Assembly (NCBI RefSeq): GCF_007748035.1
Contig: NZ_CP036278.1
Coordinates: 1,922,001 to 1,986,000, forward strand
Source of the DNA: Aeoliella mucimassa
Lineage (GTDB): Bacteria; Planctomycetota; Planctomycetia; Pirellulales; Lacipirellulaceae
Reading direction: 5' to 3'
DNA: 64,000 nt
The position numbers and the translations under genes were made by a program. The number at the start of each line of letters is the position of its first letter. Within the stretch, counting starts at the first letter, position 1. Under the pieces are notes generated by a model. That model was not told the DNA's origin and ran no database searches. It saw nothing but the letters and a program-made list of their open reading frames with translations. Shown here piece after piece: positions 7,476 to 19,488 of this stretch.

Positions 7476-8843
7476 CTACTCGCCGAAGCAGAACAGGTGG
7501 TCGTAGCCGCGGATCAGCAGCTTGCCACCTACCACGACGGGAGTCGCATCGATGCCTTCGTCGAGGCGGTTCGTCGCGAGCACCTGGTACTCGTCGGAAT
7601 CGGCCAGCACCATGGTGGTTCCATCCCGCCCAGCGATGTAGACGCGCCCGTCGGCCCCCACCGGCGAGGCATACACGTTGCTGATGTCGCCCAGGCGTTG
7701 GGCCGAAACCAACAGCTCGCCGGTTCGGGCGTTGGCGATCGACAGGATGCCGTTGTTCGATTTGATGTAGTAGAGCCGCTCGCCATACAGCAGTGGCGAA
7801 GGGACGTACGGCGCGTTGCGTTCCGACTGCCAGGCGATGGTCTCGCTGTTGGTGACGTCGCCGGTGGAGTCGAGGGGAATCGCCAGGATGGCCGCCCCGC
7901 GATAGCCGCTCATGCAGATCGCCAAATTCTCGAAGATCACCGGCGAGGGAATCGGGTTGCCGACCTGCCCGCCGCATTCCCAGATCACGTCGCCGTTGGT
8001 CAGGTCGTAGCTGCGGGTGCGATTCGATCCGTTGACGATCACTTGAGTCTTGCCGGCCGCTTCGACAATGAGCGGCGTGACCCACGTGGTTCGCTCGTCG
8101 CGATCTTTCTTCCAGCGAGGCTGGCCGGTGTTCGCATCGAGTGCGGTGATGAACGACGGCCCTTCGTGATCCCAATTCACTACCAGGGTATCGCCATGCA
8201 GGGCAGGGGAGGCACCCTCGCCGAACCCGGCGCGAGTTTGCATGTCGCCCAGATCGGTCGACCAGACGAGGTCGCCATCGAGCGTGTAGCAGTAGAGTCC
8301 CTGCGAACCAAAGAAGAAGTAGACGTGCTTGCCATCGGTCACCGGCGAGGCCGAAGCGTGCGTGTTGTCGGAGTGCCCCGCTTCGCTCGGCACCGCTTCG
8401 ATGGCGGTCTTCTGCCAGAGCGTCTTGCCGGTCTCCAGGTCCAAGCACATCGCAACGTATTGGTAGTAGTTGGTCGGCTTTGACGACCCGCGACCAAACC
8501 GCCCGCCGCGTCGGCCACCAGGGCCTTGGGGTGGTTCTTCGGCGGCAGGCTCGTCGCTTGCAGCGTCGGCCGCGCGGTCGGTCTCAATCGCAGTAGCAAT
8601 GAAAATGCGGTTGCCCCACACGATGGGAGTCGCGTTACCGCGCCCAGGGAGATCGACCTTCCAGGTGGCGGAGTCTTCGCTCCACTCGGTGGGAGGAGTG
8701 CCGCTGGGAGCGACGCCGGTGTGTTCGGGACCCCGCCAGCTTGGCCAACTAGCTTCCTGCTGCTGGGCAAGCGATATCGTCCAGGGCAGGCAAATCAAGG
8801 CGACGAATGCCAGGAAGGGAGAGGCCAGGCAGGGGGATTTCAT
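7476..8843 (-). CDS. exported PQQ-like beta-propeller protein
   Basis: 455 residues starting at MKSPCLASPFLAF; an upstream extension in frame was rejected because this start gives a clean signal peptide ending near SLAQQQ. Repeated PQQ-type blades are visible: WPSWRGPEHTGVAP, ETGKTLWQK, LDGDLVWSTDLG, NTGQPRWKKDR, NGDVIWECGG, ARTGELLVSAQ. The family is common in planctomycetes as periplasmic WD40/PQQ-like proteins that may scaffold or bind ligands; catalysis needs PQQ and metal residues that I cannot confirm. An insertion around residues 90-125 is Gly/Arg/Pro-rich (GGRRGGRFGRG). It faces the lipoprotein gene tail to tail and diverges from cdd. Confidence 0.85.
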   Translation of the reverse strand: MKSPCLASPFLAFVALICLPWTISLAQQQEASWPSWRGPEHTGVAPSGTPPTEWSEDSATWKVDLPGRGNATPIVWGNRIFIATAIETDRAADAASDEPAAEEPPQGPGGRRGGRFGRGSSKPTNYYQYVAMCLDLETGKTLWQKTAIEAVPSEAGHSDNTHASASPVTDGKHVYFFFGSQGLYCYTLDGDLVWSTDLGDMQTRAGFGEGASPALHGDTLVVNWDHEGPSFITALDANTGQPRWKKDRDERTTWVTPLIVEAAGKTQVIVNGSNRTRSYDLTNGDVIWECGGQVGNPIPSPVIFENLAICMSGYRGAAILAIPLDSTGDVTNSETIAWQSERNAPYVPSPLLYGERLYYIKSNNGILSIANARTGELLVSAQRLGDISNVYASPVGADGRVYIAGRDGTTMVLADSDEYQVLATNRLDEGIDATPVVVGGKLLIRGYDHLFCFGE

Positions 8844-8949
8844 AAACGTTCCTCGTGCGGTGCAGGCAAAACGGTATAGTGGTAGAGCGAAAGGATTGTA
8901 TCGCATTGCCTTGGGGATGGCGAATTTTGACGCAGTAAAGGAGTAAGAG

Positions 8950-9336
8950 TTGGAAATCGATCGCGAGCTTCTCATCGAGCAGGCCAAGCAGGCGAGCCGC
9001 CAGGCTTATGCCAGGTTCAGTCATTTTTCTGTCGGCGCGGCGGTGCTCGGCAACGATGGCAACGTGTACGTTGGCTGCAACGTCGAGAACTCCTCCTACG
9101 GGCTAACCATGTGTGCCGAACGCTCGGCCGTGTTTGCGGCCGTGGTCGGCGGGGCGACCAAAATCGTTGCGGTCGCGGTGTTTACCCCTACCGAACGGCT
9201 GGTCTCCCCCTGCGGTGCCTGTCGGCAAGTGCTGTACGAGTTTGCCGACGACATGCAGGTGTTCATCGCAAATAACACCGAACACGTGCAAGAGTTCCGT
9301 TTGGAGGAGCTATTGCCAGAAGGTTTTCGACTTTAA
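8950..9336 (+). CDS. cdd: cytidine deaminase
   Basis: 128 residues, the usual length of the homotetrameric class. It starts at TTG with AAAGGAG eight bases upstream. The enzyme hydrolyses cytidine and deoxycytidine to uridine and deoxyuridine in pyrimidine salvage. The zinc-binding and catalytic residues are in place: C55-A-E57 (MCAERSA) and the PCGACRQ motif with C88 and C91. Substrate-binding NVENSSYG and the FSHFSVGAA segment also match. It is divergent from the beta-propeller gene. Confidence 0.95.
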   Translation: MEIDRELLIEQAKQASRQAYARFSHFSVGAAVLGNDGNVYVGCNVENSSYGLTMCAERSAVFAAVVGGATKIVAVAVFTPTERLVSPCGACRQVLYEFADDMQVFIANNTEHVQEFRLEELLPEGFRL

Positions 9337-9379
9337 GTCGTTAGCAAGCCGCTGTCGGCGAAGAGCGGACGAGGGGCTA

Positions 9380-10222
9380 CTACTGCTCGTCGGCTGGGCG
9401 TTCCCACGTTTTTAGCTCTACTTCTTCGAGCGGCGAGTCGTCGCGGGCGAAGTAGAACACGTGTTGCCAGGGAAGCTCGTCGTACTGCCCCACCAGTTTG
9501 AAGCCGTTGGCCGTGTACTCTTTCATCGCTTGCGATTGGGTCATCTTGTGCAGCTCGCGAATCGGAACCGTGGGGTCTTCGGCGCGGTACTCCACCAGCG
9601 CGATCCGCCCCGTTGGTTTCAGGCTCGCCCGCATCGCGGCCAGCATTTCCTTGGGGTGCGAGAACTCGTGGTACACGTCAACCAGCAGCACCAGGTCGAG
9701 TTCCCCCTCCGGCAGTTGCGGCGAGTCTTCTTTGCCGAGCGTGGGGCGGATGTTCGTGATCCGGCGCGCCTTCGCCCGCTCGCCGAGCAGTTCGAGCATC
9801 TCGGGCTGGATGTCGACCGCCCACACGGTGCCTTTGCTCCCGACCCGGCGGGCGAGTTGCAACGTGTAGAATCCGTTACCGCAGCCCAGGTCGCAAACCG
9901 TCTGCCCACGCTCGATCGGCAGCGCCTTGAGCAGCTTGCTGCAGGCCTCTTCGCGCTCGCGGGTGGTGCGCGTCAGCCAGTCGGCCGCCAGGTAGTGCAT
10001 GGTGTTGGCAATCCGCCGGCCCATGAACTCCTGAGGATTCAACCTCTCCGCCGGCGTCTTTCCGCGGTCCAAACCTTGGCGATCGCTGTTTTGGGTGTTG
10101 TTAGCGGTTTCCCGTGAATCCTTCGGGTCTTTCTCCTGGGCCAGCAGGGCAGCCGGCGAGATGGTGGTCGCCAGGATCGTAAAAACCGCGAAAAACCGTC
10201 GAATATGGGGCGAAATCGGCAT
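9380..10222 (-). CDS. exported SAM-dependent methyltransferase-like protein
   Basis: 280 residues from MPISPHIRRFF. The N-terminus has an apparent signal peptide (FFAVFTILATTISPAALLAQ) followed by a polar linker, then a class I methyltransferase domain: motif I VCDLGCGNGFYTLQLA, WAVDIQPEML, LVLLVDVYHEF, and a C-terminal GRIALVEYRAEDP. It is closest in style to UbiE/Mg-protoporphyrin-type small methyltransferases. The signal peptide is odd because SAM is cytoplasmic; either the N-terminus is a membrane anchor or the protein is an exported relative with another ligand. An alternative start further upstream (to 10339) only lengthens the N-terminus. Convergent with cdd. Confidence 0.8.
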   Translation of the reverse strand: MPISPHIRRFFAVFTILATTISPAALLAQEKDPKDSRETANNTQNSDRQGLDRGKTPAERLNPQEFMGRRIANTMHYLAADWLTRTTREREEACSKLLKALPIERGQTVCDLGCGNGFYTLQLARRVGSKGTVWAVDIQPEMLELLGERAKARRITNIRPTLGKEDSPQLPEGELDLVLLVDVYHEFSHPKEMLAAMRASLKPTGRIALVEYRAEDPTVPIRELHKMTQSQAMKEYTANGFKLVGQYDELPWQHVFYFARDDSPLEEVELKTWERPADEQ

Positions 10223-10824
10223 GATCGGGTCCTGTTTCGAGGCACGGCGTCCGCGGGGGGCGTCGACGCGGGGGTGGGAATGTATCGGCTGGTCAGGGCG
10301 AATCTCAGGGTACCCGCTAACCATATGCTTGCAACACAATTCGATCGCACTTACTCTAAAAGTTATTAGTCCATCCTCGTGGCTGCACTGGTAGCAGCGC
10401 TGTCTCCCTTGCCCGAATTGCTCGTGAAATAACCTTCCCTTTGCCCCTCGCTCGTGCGGGGCGTATCTTCCGACTCGACTCCAAAAAAAGTCGGACAGTC
10501 TATGGTTTCCGCCGGTGCTTTGTCGTTCGACAACCGCTCAGGCTGAGCCGGCTGGGGAATTGTTGTTTCATCGTGCCAGGCATCGCTTCGACAGCCATGC
10601 TGCTTAACCGCAGAATTCGCAGGTTGGGCTTGTAGGCAATGATAAACAACACCTGCTGCAGAGATTTACCCCCTGCTGCTGATGACCACCCCAACCCGGC
10701 AACCCACCCCCCTCGCGCTTCGTGATGAGCGGTAGGTTTCCTGCGTTCCCCTTCGTGGAGCGATGTCTCTCGCTGAGGGACCGTTGGCCAGGCATCCGGC
10801 AGAACGGAACATTCGGAGTCGCCA
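10223..10824. other. 602-base intergenic region
   Basis: No gene was found between the methyltransferase start (minus) and the matrixin gene (plus), so it should hold both promoters. Two hairpin-forming stretches occur: GCCCC...GCGGGGC at 10443-10462 and CCGACT...AGTCGG around an A7 run at 10470-10494. Neither looks like a standard terminator in either direction. Short open frames here lack ribosome-binding sites. Confidence 0.5.
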
Positions 10825-12204
10825 ATGTCGTCGATCAAAACCTGGCTGCTACTACTCGTAGTGGTACTGATGTGCGCGACATCGCCGGCCAGGGCGTGTT
10901 TCTTCTGCAGTTGTGGAGTCTCCGAGCTTCATATTGATGGCAGCGACGAAGGTAGCGACGAAGAATCGGTTCCGTCGGCCTATCGCACGCAAGGCAGCGG
11001 GTGGGGCACCACATCGTCCGGGTACTCCGGCATCGGCAACCCTGCGATTCTCACCTGGAGCATCGTGCCCGATGGCACCACGCTGCCGCGCGGGGTGAGC
11101 GAGCCAGCCAGCGACAGCAATCTCATCGAGTTCCTCGACGGACTCCACCACGGCGGCGAAAGCCCTGGCGGCGACGACTACACGCAACGCGCCTGGTGGG
11201 GGCTGATGAACAGCGCCTTTGAGCGTTGGTCGCAAGTCGCTGGTTTGACCTTCAATTACGAGCCGGAAGACGATGGTGCGAGTATGCCGACCAATCGAGG
11301 AGTGCTCGGCACCCGCGGCGATCATCGCATTGGCGGGCATTACATCGATGGCGACGTCCGCCCCAGCAACTTGGCGTACAACTACTTTCCCAGCTACTCC
11401 GACATGGTGATCGATACCTCCGAAGCAGGTATCTTTGGTAACTCGGAGCAAAACTATTTGCGATTCCGCAACACGCTTACGCACGAAATCGGCCACGGGC
11501 TGGGCCTCGCCCATTTGGAGTCGGTCGATACCACCGACGACGATGACGACCACGTGTTCGGCACCTTCCTGATGGAGCCGACCCTCTCGGTAAACTTCGA
11601 CGGCCCGCAGTTCGACGACATCCTCGGCATCCAACGCTTGTATGGCGACGTGTACGAAAAGGATGGCGGCAACGATACTGCGAGTACCGCCACCAGCCTG
11701 GGCGCTCTCGCTTTCGGGGCGAAGCTGATGATTGGCACCGATGCCGACGATCAGTACGTGGCCTACACCGATGTTGATTTTGTGAGCATCGACGATAACT
11801 CCGATGTCGATTTCTTTCGATTCACGATCGATGCTCCGATGCAGATCTCGCTGCTGCTCGAGCCAAAAGGCCCCACCTATTTGGAAGGGGCGCAAGGTTC
11901 GGCCGACAACGGCCGGCAAGACCTGCTAGATACCTCGGCCCTGGGCGACTTGAGCCTCGCGCTACTGGCGATGGATGGATCGACCACCATCGAGCTCCAG
12001 AATACGTTTGGGCTTGGTCTGGACGAGTGGATCGAGGAGGTGACGCTCACCGATCCAGGCGAGTATTTCGTACGCATCGGCAGCACGACGAATGCCGCCC
12101 AAATGTATCAATTGAGCGTGATTAGCGTGCCTGAGCCGGCTTCGCTCGCCATTTTATCGGCCGGATTGTTAGGCATCGTACGATGGCGGCGTCGGCGGGC
12201 GTAG
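10825..12204 (+). CDS. matrixin-type metalloprotease with PEP-CTERM anchor
   Basis: 459 residues with GGAG before the ATG. A signal peptide (WLLLLVVVLMCATSPARA) is followed by a zinc-metalloprotease domain. The motif HEIGHGLGLAH starts at residue 220 and gives the three zinc-ligand His and catalytic Glu of the M10 (matrixin) clan; a Met-turn-like FLMEP follows. After about residue 275 comes a beta-sandwich of the bacterial pre-peptidase type (DVDFFRFTIDAPMQISLLLEP, GEYFVRIGS). The last 25 residues are a PEP-CTERM sorting signal: VPEPAS, a hydrophobic helix, then RWRRRRA. The protein should be exported and processed by an exosortase elsewhere in the genome. The stop codon lies in the loop of GGCGGGCG/CGCCCGCC. 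Confidence 0.88.
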   Translation: MSSIKTWLLLLVVVLMCATSPARACFFCSCGVSELHIDGSDEGSDEESVPSAYRTQGSGWGTTSSGYSGIGNPAILTWSIVPDGTTLPRGVSEPASDSNLIEFLDGLHHGGESPGGDDYTQRAWWGLMNSAFERWSQVAGLTFNYEPEDDGASMPTNRGVLGTRGDHRIGGHYIDGDVRPSNLAYNYFPSYSDMVIDTSEAGIFGNSEQNYLRFRNTLTHEIGHGLGLAHLESVDTTDDDDDHVFGTFLMEPTLSVNFDGPQFDDILGIQRLYGDVYEKDGGNDTASTATSLGALAFGAKLMIGTDADDQYVAYTDVDFVSIDDNSDVDFFRFTIDAPMQISLLLEPKGPTYLEGAQGSADNGRQDLLDTSALGDLSLALLAMDGSTTIELQNTFGLGLDEWIEEVTLTDPGEYFVRIGSTTNAAQMYQLSVISVPEPASLAILSAGLLGIVRWRRRRA

Positions 12205-12275
12205 TCATCGCCCGCCCGCGAGCTAAAATAATGGCAGTCGATTCGCCCCCACCCCAATGAGGCCAAGCGATTGCT

Positions 12276-12977
12276 ATGATGTACCATTCAAAATGTCTCG
12301 CCGCGGCTGCGATGTTGCTCCTTGCTTCCACCGCTTGCAGCGGGCCCTCCGCCTCCTACGCGCAGGAGACGGCCGAAGCCAAGCCGGCGGCGAAAACGGA
12401 GTCCAAGGAGGAGAAAAAGCCGATGACCGAACCCTCTCTGGCCACCTTTGGTGGCGGTTGCTTCTGGTGTACCGAAGCGGTGTTCCTGGAACTCAATGGA
12501 GTTTCCAGTGTGACCAGCGGATACAGCGGCGGGCACTCCGAGAATCCCACCTACAAGCAAGTGTGCAACGGACACACTGGCCATGCCGAAGTGATCCAGA
12601 TCGAGTACGATCCCGAGAAGGTCACCTTCAACGAACTGCTCGAGGTGTTCTTCAAGACGCACGATCCCACCACCCGCAACCGGCAAGGGGTCGATGTCGG
12701 CTCGCAGTACCGCAGCGCGGTCTTCTATCACTCGCAAGAGCAAAAGGAAGTCGCCGAGCAAATCATCAAGGCCCTCAACGAAGAACAGGTGTACGACAAC
12801 CCCATCGTCACCGAAGTGACCGAGTTCACCAAGTTCTGGCCCGCCGAGGATTACCACCAGAACTACCTGGCCGAGAATCCCCAAAACCCCTACTGCCAGC
12901 GCGTGGTCCAGCCGAAGGTGGAGAAGTTCCGCAAGGTGTTCAAGGACAAGCTGAAGAAGGAAGAAGTGGAAAAGTAG
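12276..12977 (+). CDS. msrA: peptide-methionine (S)-S-oxide reductase, exported
   Basis: 233 residues. A lipoprotein-like N-terminus (AAAAMLLLASTAC) is followed by a Lys/Glu/Ala-rich linker to about residue 52 and then the MsrA domain. The signature GGGCFWCTE contains catalytic C62; GYSGGHSENPTY, HAEVIQIEYDP, DVGSQYRSAVFYH and FWPAEDYHQNYL are all in place. The enzyme reduces methionine-S-sulfoxide in oxidised proteins, here probably on the periplasmic side. A Cys near the C-terminus (PYCQRVV) may be the resolving residue. Both ATG codons at the start are possible. Confidence 0.95.
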   Translation: MMYHSKCLAAAAMLLLASTACSGPSASYAQETAEAKPAAKTESKEEKKPMTEPSLATFGGGCFWCTEAVFLELNGVSSVTSGYSGGHSENPTYKQVCNGHTGHAEVIQIEYDPEKVTFNELLEVFFKTHDPTTRNRQGVDVGSQYRSAVFYHSQEQKEVAEQIIKALNEEQVYDNPIVTEVTEFTKFWPAEDYHQNYLAENPQNPYCQRVVQPKVEKFRKVFKDKLKKEEVEK

Positions 12978-13030
12978 CGACACTCATCTTACGAGTGTAA
13001 AATAAGAACGATTTCCTTCAGGAGCATGCT

Positions 13031-13261
13031 ATGGAACTTTCGATATCGCTCGCCACTCAGCAGAAGATTGACGCCCAATTGGCCACGGGAAAGTTCTCGC
13101 ATGCCGAAGATGTCATCAACGAAGCCTTGGATCTATACGCGGAACATCAAGCGACGCTCACCGATCTGGAAGATAGCCTAAGAGATATTGAAGCAGGCCG
13201 ACTTCGTCCCATCGGTGAAGTCGCTAACGAAGTGCGTTCAGCCAGAGGTTGGCAAACCTGA
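13031..13261 (+). CDS. ParD-like antitoxin
   Basis: 76 residues with an AGGAG ribosome-binding site. The N-terminus (MELSISLATQQKIDAQLATGKFSHAEDVINEALDL, given here only as its key parts: a beta strand, then GKFSHAEDVINEAL) matches the ribbon-helix-helix antitoxins of the ParD type, which bind their operator and neutralise the cognate toxin. The C-terminal half is helical and acidic, as expected for the toxin-binding part. The stop codon TGA overlaps the ATG of the toxin gene by one base, the usual antitoxin-first arrangement, implying autoregulation of the pair. Confidence 0.85.
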   Translation: MELSISLATQQKIDAQLATGKFSHAEDVINEALDLYAEHQATLTDLEDSLRDIEAGRLRPIGEVANEVRSARGWQT

Positions 13262-13584
13262 TGGCGGATTTTCGTGTTCTAATAACCGACCGCGCATCAG
13301 CACAATTGCACGAGATAGTTGAGTGGATTGAACAACGTGCTCCAGAAACAGCCCAGCGCTGGTTCAAAAAGACACTCACGGAGATCACTTCACTTTCAAT
13401 AATGCCACGACGGCACTCGCTTGCCAGGGAGTCCATTCAACTAAAAATGGAACTTCGAGAGATCCTCGTAGGCAAACGAAAATGGCGCGTGTTGTATACG
13501 ATTCGCGATCAGGACGTGATCGTCATGTGCATACGTATCGGTGCTCTGGGGCCGGTGACAGCCGAAGACCTGTCAGGGGATTAA
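13261..13584 (+). CDS. ParE/RelE-superfamily toxin
   Basis: 107 residues, start codon overlapping the antitoxin stop. Features of the ParE/RelE fold are visible: FRVLITDRASAQLHEIVEWIEQ at the N-terminus, a helical middle (APETAQRWFKKTLTEI), then MELREILVGKRKWRVLYTIRDQDVIVMCIRIG. The RVLYTI strand and the conserved Arg next to a basic stretch are typical. ParE members poison DNA gyrase and RelE members cleave ribosomal mRNA; sequence alone does not decide which applies. The unit lies between msrA and the convergent metH gene. Confidence 0.85.
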   Translation: MADFRVLITDRASAQLHEIVEWIEQRAPETAQRWFKKTLTEITSLSIMPRRHSLARESIQLKMELREILVGKRKWRVLYTIRDQDVIVMCIRIGALGPVTAEDLSGD

Positions 13585-13590
13585 CTCCCC

Positions 13591-17307
<3,717 letters not shown>

Positions 17308-17317
17308 AAATGAGTAT

Positions 17318-17418
17318 CTTGGGGATAGGGATCGATTCGTTGCGATAGCCAAAGTGGACCATGATAACATGGAACCCGGGGCTACTTAACCCTATCCCCA
17401 GGACAGTTATGCCTGGGG
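17318..17418 (-). promoter_or_regulatory. metH leader with alternative hairpins
   Basis: In the metH-sense (minus) strand, CCCCAGG and CCTGGGG (17396-17402 and 17412-17418 on the plus strand) can form a 7-bp hairpin with a 9-base loop. The same 3' arm, extended as TGGGGATAGGG (17390-17400), can instead pair perfectly over 11 bp with CCCTATCCCCA (17320-17330), which ends 13 bases before the metH start. The two foldings are mutually exclusive. An inner CCATG-TTAT-CATGG hairpin lies in the loop. This is the layout of an attenuator or riboswitch, but it matches neither the B12 box nor SAM-I core motifs I know. The upstream gene ends at 17450 on the same strand, so part could be its terminator. 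Confidence 0.5.
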
Positions 17419-17449
17419 CGATGTTCGCTGGGGGGCCAATTTCCGCGGT

Positions 17450-19348
17450 TTACGGTTGTTCCGATAGCTCTTCTTCGGCCGCTTCCACCTCGGCTTCGGG
17501 CAGTTCGCGACCCATGTTGAACATCATCGCGTGCAACCCGGTATTGGTATCGAGCAAGTAGCCGCCGGTCGGGGCGAAGTAGCCCTCCAGCTTGTCGAAT
17601 TCAGGCAGTTCGTTCGCTTCGAGCACGCCGAGCATGTTGCTAGCAAACGGGCTGTTTTCGCCGATCGTGCCGAGGAAGCTCCGAGTGCCATCGGACTGCG
17701 AGGTCTCAAACCAGTGACGGAACGTCTCTGCGGGATTGTTATACAGGAAGCCAACCATCTGCTTGCCGCGGGTCAGACGCTCGACCCGGCTTTGAATCAC
17801 TTTGTACTCGATCGAATCCGACAAACGAGGACGCGAATCCTGGTGGGCTTCGATCATCTGTTCCAGCACGTTCGACGACATCGTGACGATCAGTGTGTTG
17901 TCCAAAATGCCGACCGCTGGCGTGAACGGGCGATTTTCTTCCGGCATGTTCCGCATCCACGGAGGAGCCATCGAGTAGTACTGTACTCCGCCGAATTCCA
18001 CGTCTTCCCAGAATTCGCCCGCTGTTTCGCGGATCGCATCCAGCAGCTCTTGGCCTACTTCGGGATCAATCAGCTCCAGGCAGATTGCATGTTGCTCACC
18101 TTGAATACGGTTTGGTTCGTCAAAGCCAGAATATAGAGTGACCCTGCCCGAGAGGTTGTCAATGAAATACTCACGGAAGTCGACTCCCCAAGCATTGGTC
18201 GCGCCCGACTCGACTTCGTCGAGGAACGCTCCGTCGTAGCGGAAGTGGTCGTAGAGTTGGATCACGCGGTCATAGATGCCGACCGGATCGAGATAGGTGG
18301 TGCCATAGTTGCAGGCTTGAGCAGGCACGTAGTCTGGCGGAGTGATATCGCCATCGACGAAACGCAGCAGGGTGAGCACCCCTGCGCGAGGATTATCGAG
18401 CAGCAGATGCATGTGCATCAGCGTGTCCCAGTTTTCGGTGGCAAAGCTCGAGGTGCCGCCGAGCGACAGGATACCATCGAGCCCCAGAGCGGGGAACGTG
18501 GCCAGCGTGATCGACGCGCCGACGTTGCCTCGCATCGTGCGACGCACCACGAGAATCGGGTCGATATAGGCAACAATCTGCGGAGGTTCTTCGAGTTGGG
18601 TGCTGCACTCCTTGAGAATGGTCTGGAATTGGGGATTCTCGGCAAACGACCGCTCGCCTGGCAGCGGGCCTGGTTCCAGGGTGTCGTCATCGCTTTCGGC
18701 AACGTCCTCTTCGGTCAGTTCAACCGTGGGAGTCCGCCCCGCCCAGCGATCAAGCACGTGGCCGAGCAGCACTTCGTCGTTGCTTCCGATCAGGCAGCAA
18801 TCTTTGATCAAGTAGCCGAACGAACTCGAGCGGTCGTCGCCGTCGCGGACGATCGTTACGGTTTCGCCACCGATTTCTTGCTCTTCGACCACCATGGCCC
18901 GATCGGCCCATCGTTGATCGAGTACCTCGACCAGGAAGTCGACGTTCTCCTGGGCGCCGTCGAAGTCGGCCAGCAGCAGGATGCCGAGGTTGTCGTCGCC
19001 GCGATCGATGAGGCCGATGGCGACTTCACCTTGGGGAATACGATCGAGGTCGGCCCACTCAAAGCCAGCTTCTTCCGAATTCCGCTCGTTAAACTGGTCG
19101 CCGACTAGGCTCCATATACCACCCACTAGGGGGGCGACTTCGGGATCGTTCAGCATGGCTCCGACGCCAGTTTGACGCCAGCGCTCGTAAAGCTCGCGAC
19201 CATGGGCAATTCGGAAAAAAGCAGCTGTTTCGTAGGGAAATAGCCGCATTGCCGAAGGTCGGGATTCTACGGCCTCCTGGGCGTGGAGCTGCGGGGGCGT
19301 GAGGAGTGAGACAAGAAGGAGAACCGGCAAAAAATAGCGGGGTTTCAT
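17450..19348 (-). CDS. exported DUF3352-like protein
   Basis: 632 residues from MKPRYFLPVLLLV, with a signal peptide ending near QLHAQEA. The sequence after it (RLFPYETAAFFRIAHGRELYERWRQTG) and the long alternating alpha/beta pattern (DRIPQGEVAIGLID, GYLIKDCCLIGSN, GILDNTLIVTMSSNVLEQMI) match the large periplasmic proteins I know from planctomycetes as DUF3352-like. Function unknown; it should be periplasmic. It ends in an acidic tail (EAEVEAAEEELSEQP). It is 102 bases upstream of the metH leader on the same strand and divergent from the BON gene. Confidence 0.7.
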   Translation of the reverse strand: MKPRYFLPVLLLVSLLTPPQLHAQEAVESRPSAMRLFPYETAAFFRIAHGRELYERWRQTGVGAMLNDPEVAPLVGGIWSLVGDQFNERNSEEAGFEWADLDRIPQGEVAIGLIDRGDDNLGILLLADFDGAQENVDFLVEVLDQRWADRAMVVEEQEIGGETVTIVRDGDDRSSSFGYLIKDCCLIGSNDEVLLGHVLDRWAGRTPTVELTEEDVAESDDDTLEPGPLPGERSFAENPQFQTILKECSTQLEEPPQIVAYIDPILVVRRTMRGNVGASITLATFPALGLDGILSLGGTSSFATENWDTLMHMHLLLDNPRAGVLTLLRFVDGDITPPDYVPAQACNYGTTYLDPVGIYDRVIQLYDHFRYDGAFLDEVESGATNAWGVDFREYFIDNLSGRVTLYSGFDEPNRIQGEQHAICLELIDPEVGQELLDAIRETAGEFWEDVEFGGVQYYSMAPPWMRNMPEENRPFTPAVGILDNTLIVTMSSNVLEQMIEAHQDSRPRLSDSIEYKVIQSRVERLTRGKQMVGFLYNNPAETFRHWFETSQSDGTRSFLGTIGENSPFASNMLGVLEANELPEFDKLEGYFAPTGGYLLDTNTGLHAMMFNMGRELPEAEVEAAEEELSEQP

Positions 19349-19488
19349 AATAGAAGATGCCAAATGGAGAGCAGATTAGTTGGTCCGAGGCGGTCAGCAC
19401 CTGTTCATAAGTTATACTACTGCGTGCTGTCCTACTGCCATTTACCCCCGCAAATAGCAAGTTGTTTCTCGCAATCTGGAGTTTTCTT

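Noticed and set aside
7060-8448. Long alternative frame on the minus strand across the beta-propeller and lipoprotein genes
   Set aside because: It overlaps two better-supported genes and has an Arg/Pro-rich shadow composition.
17308-17449. B12 or SAM riboswitch for metH
   Set aside because: The known signature boxes are not seen; only the alternative hairpins are supported, so a named riboswitch is not claimed.
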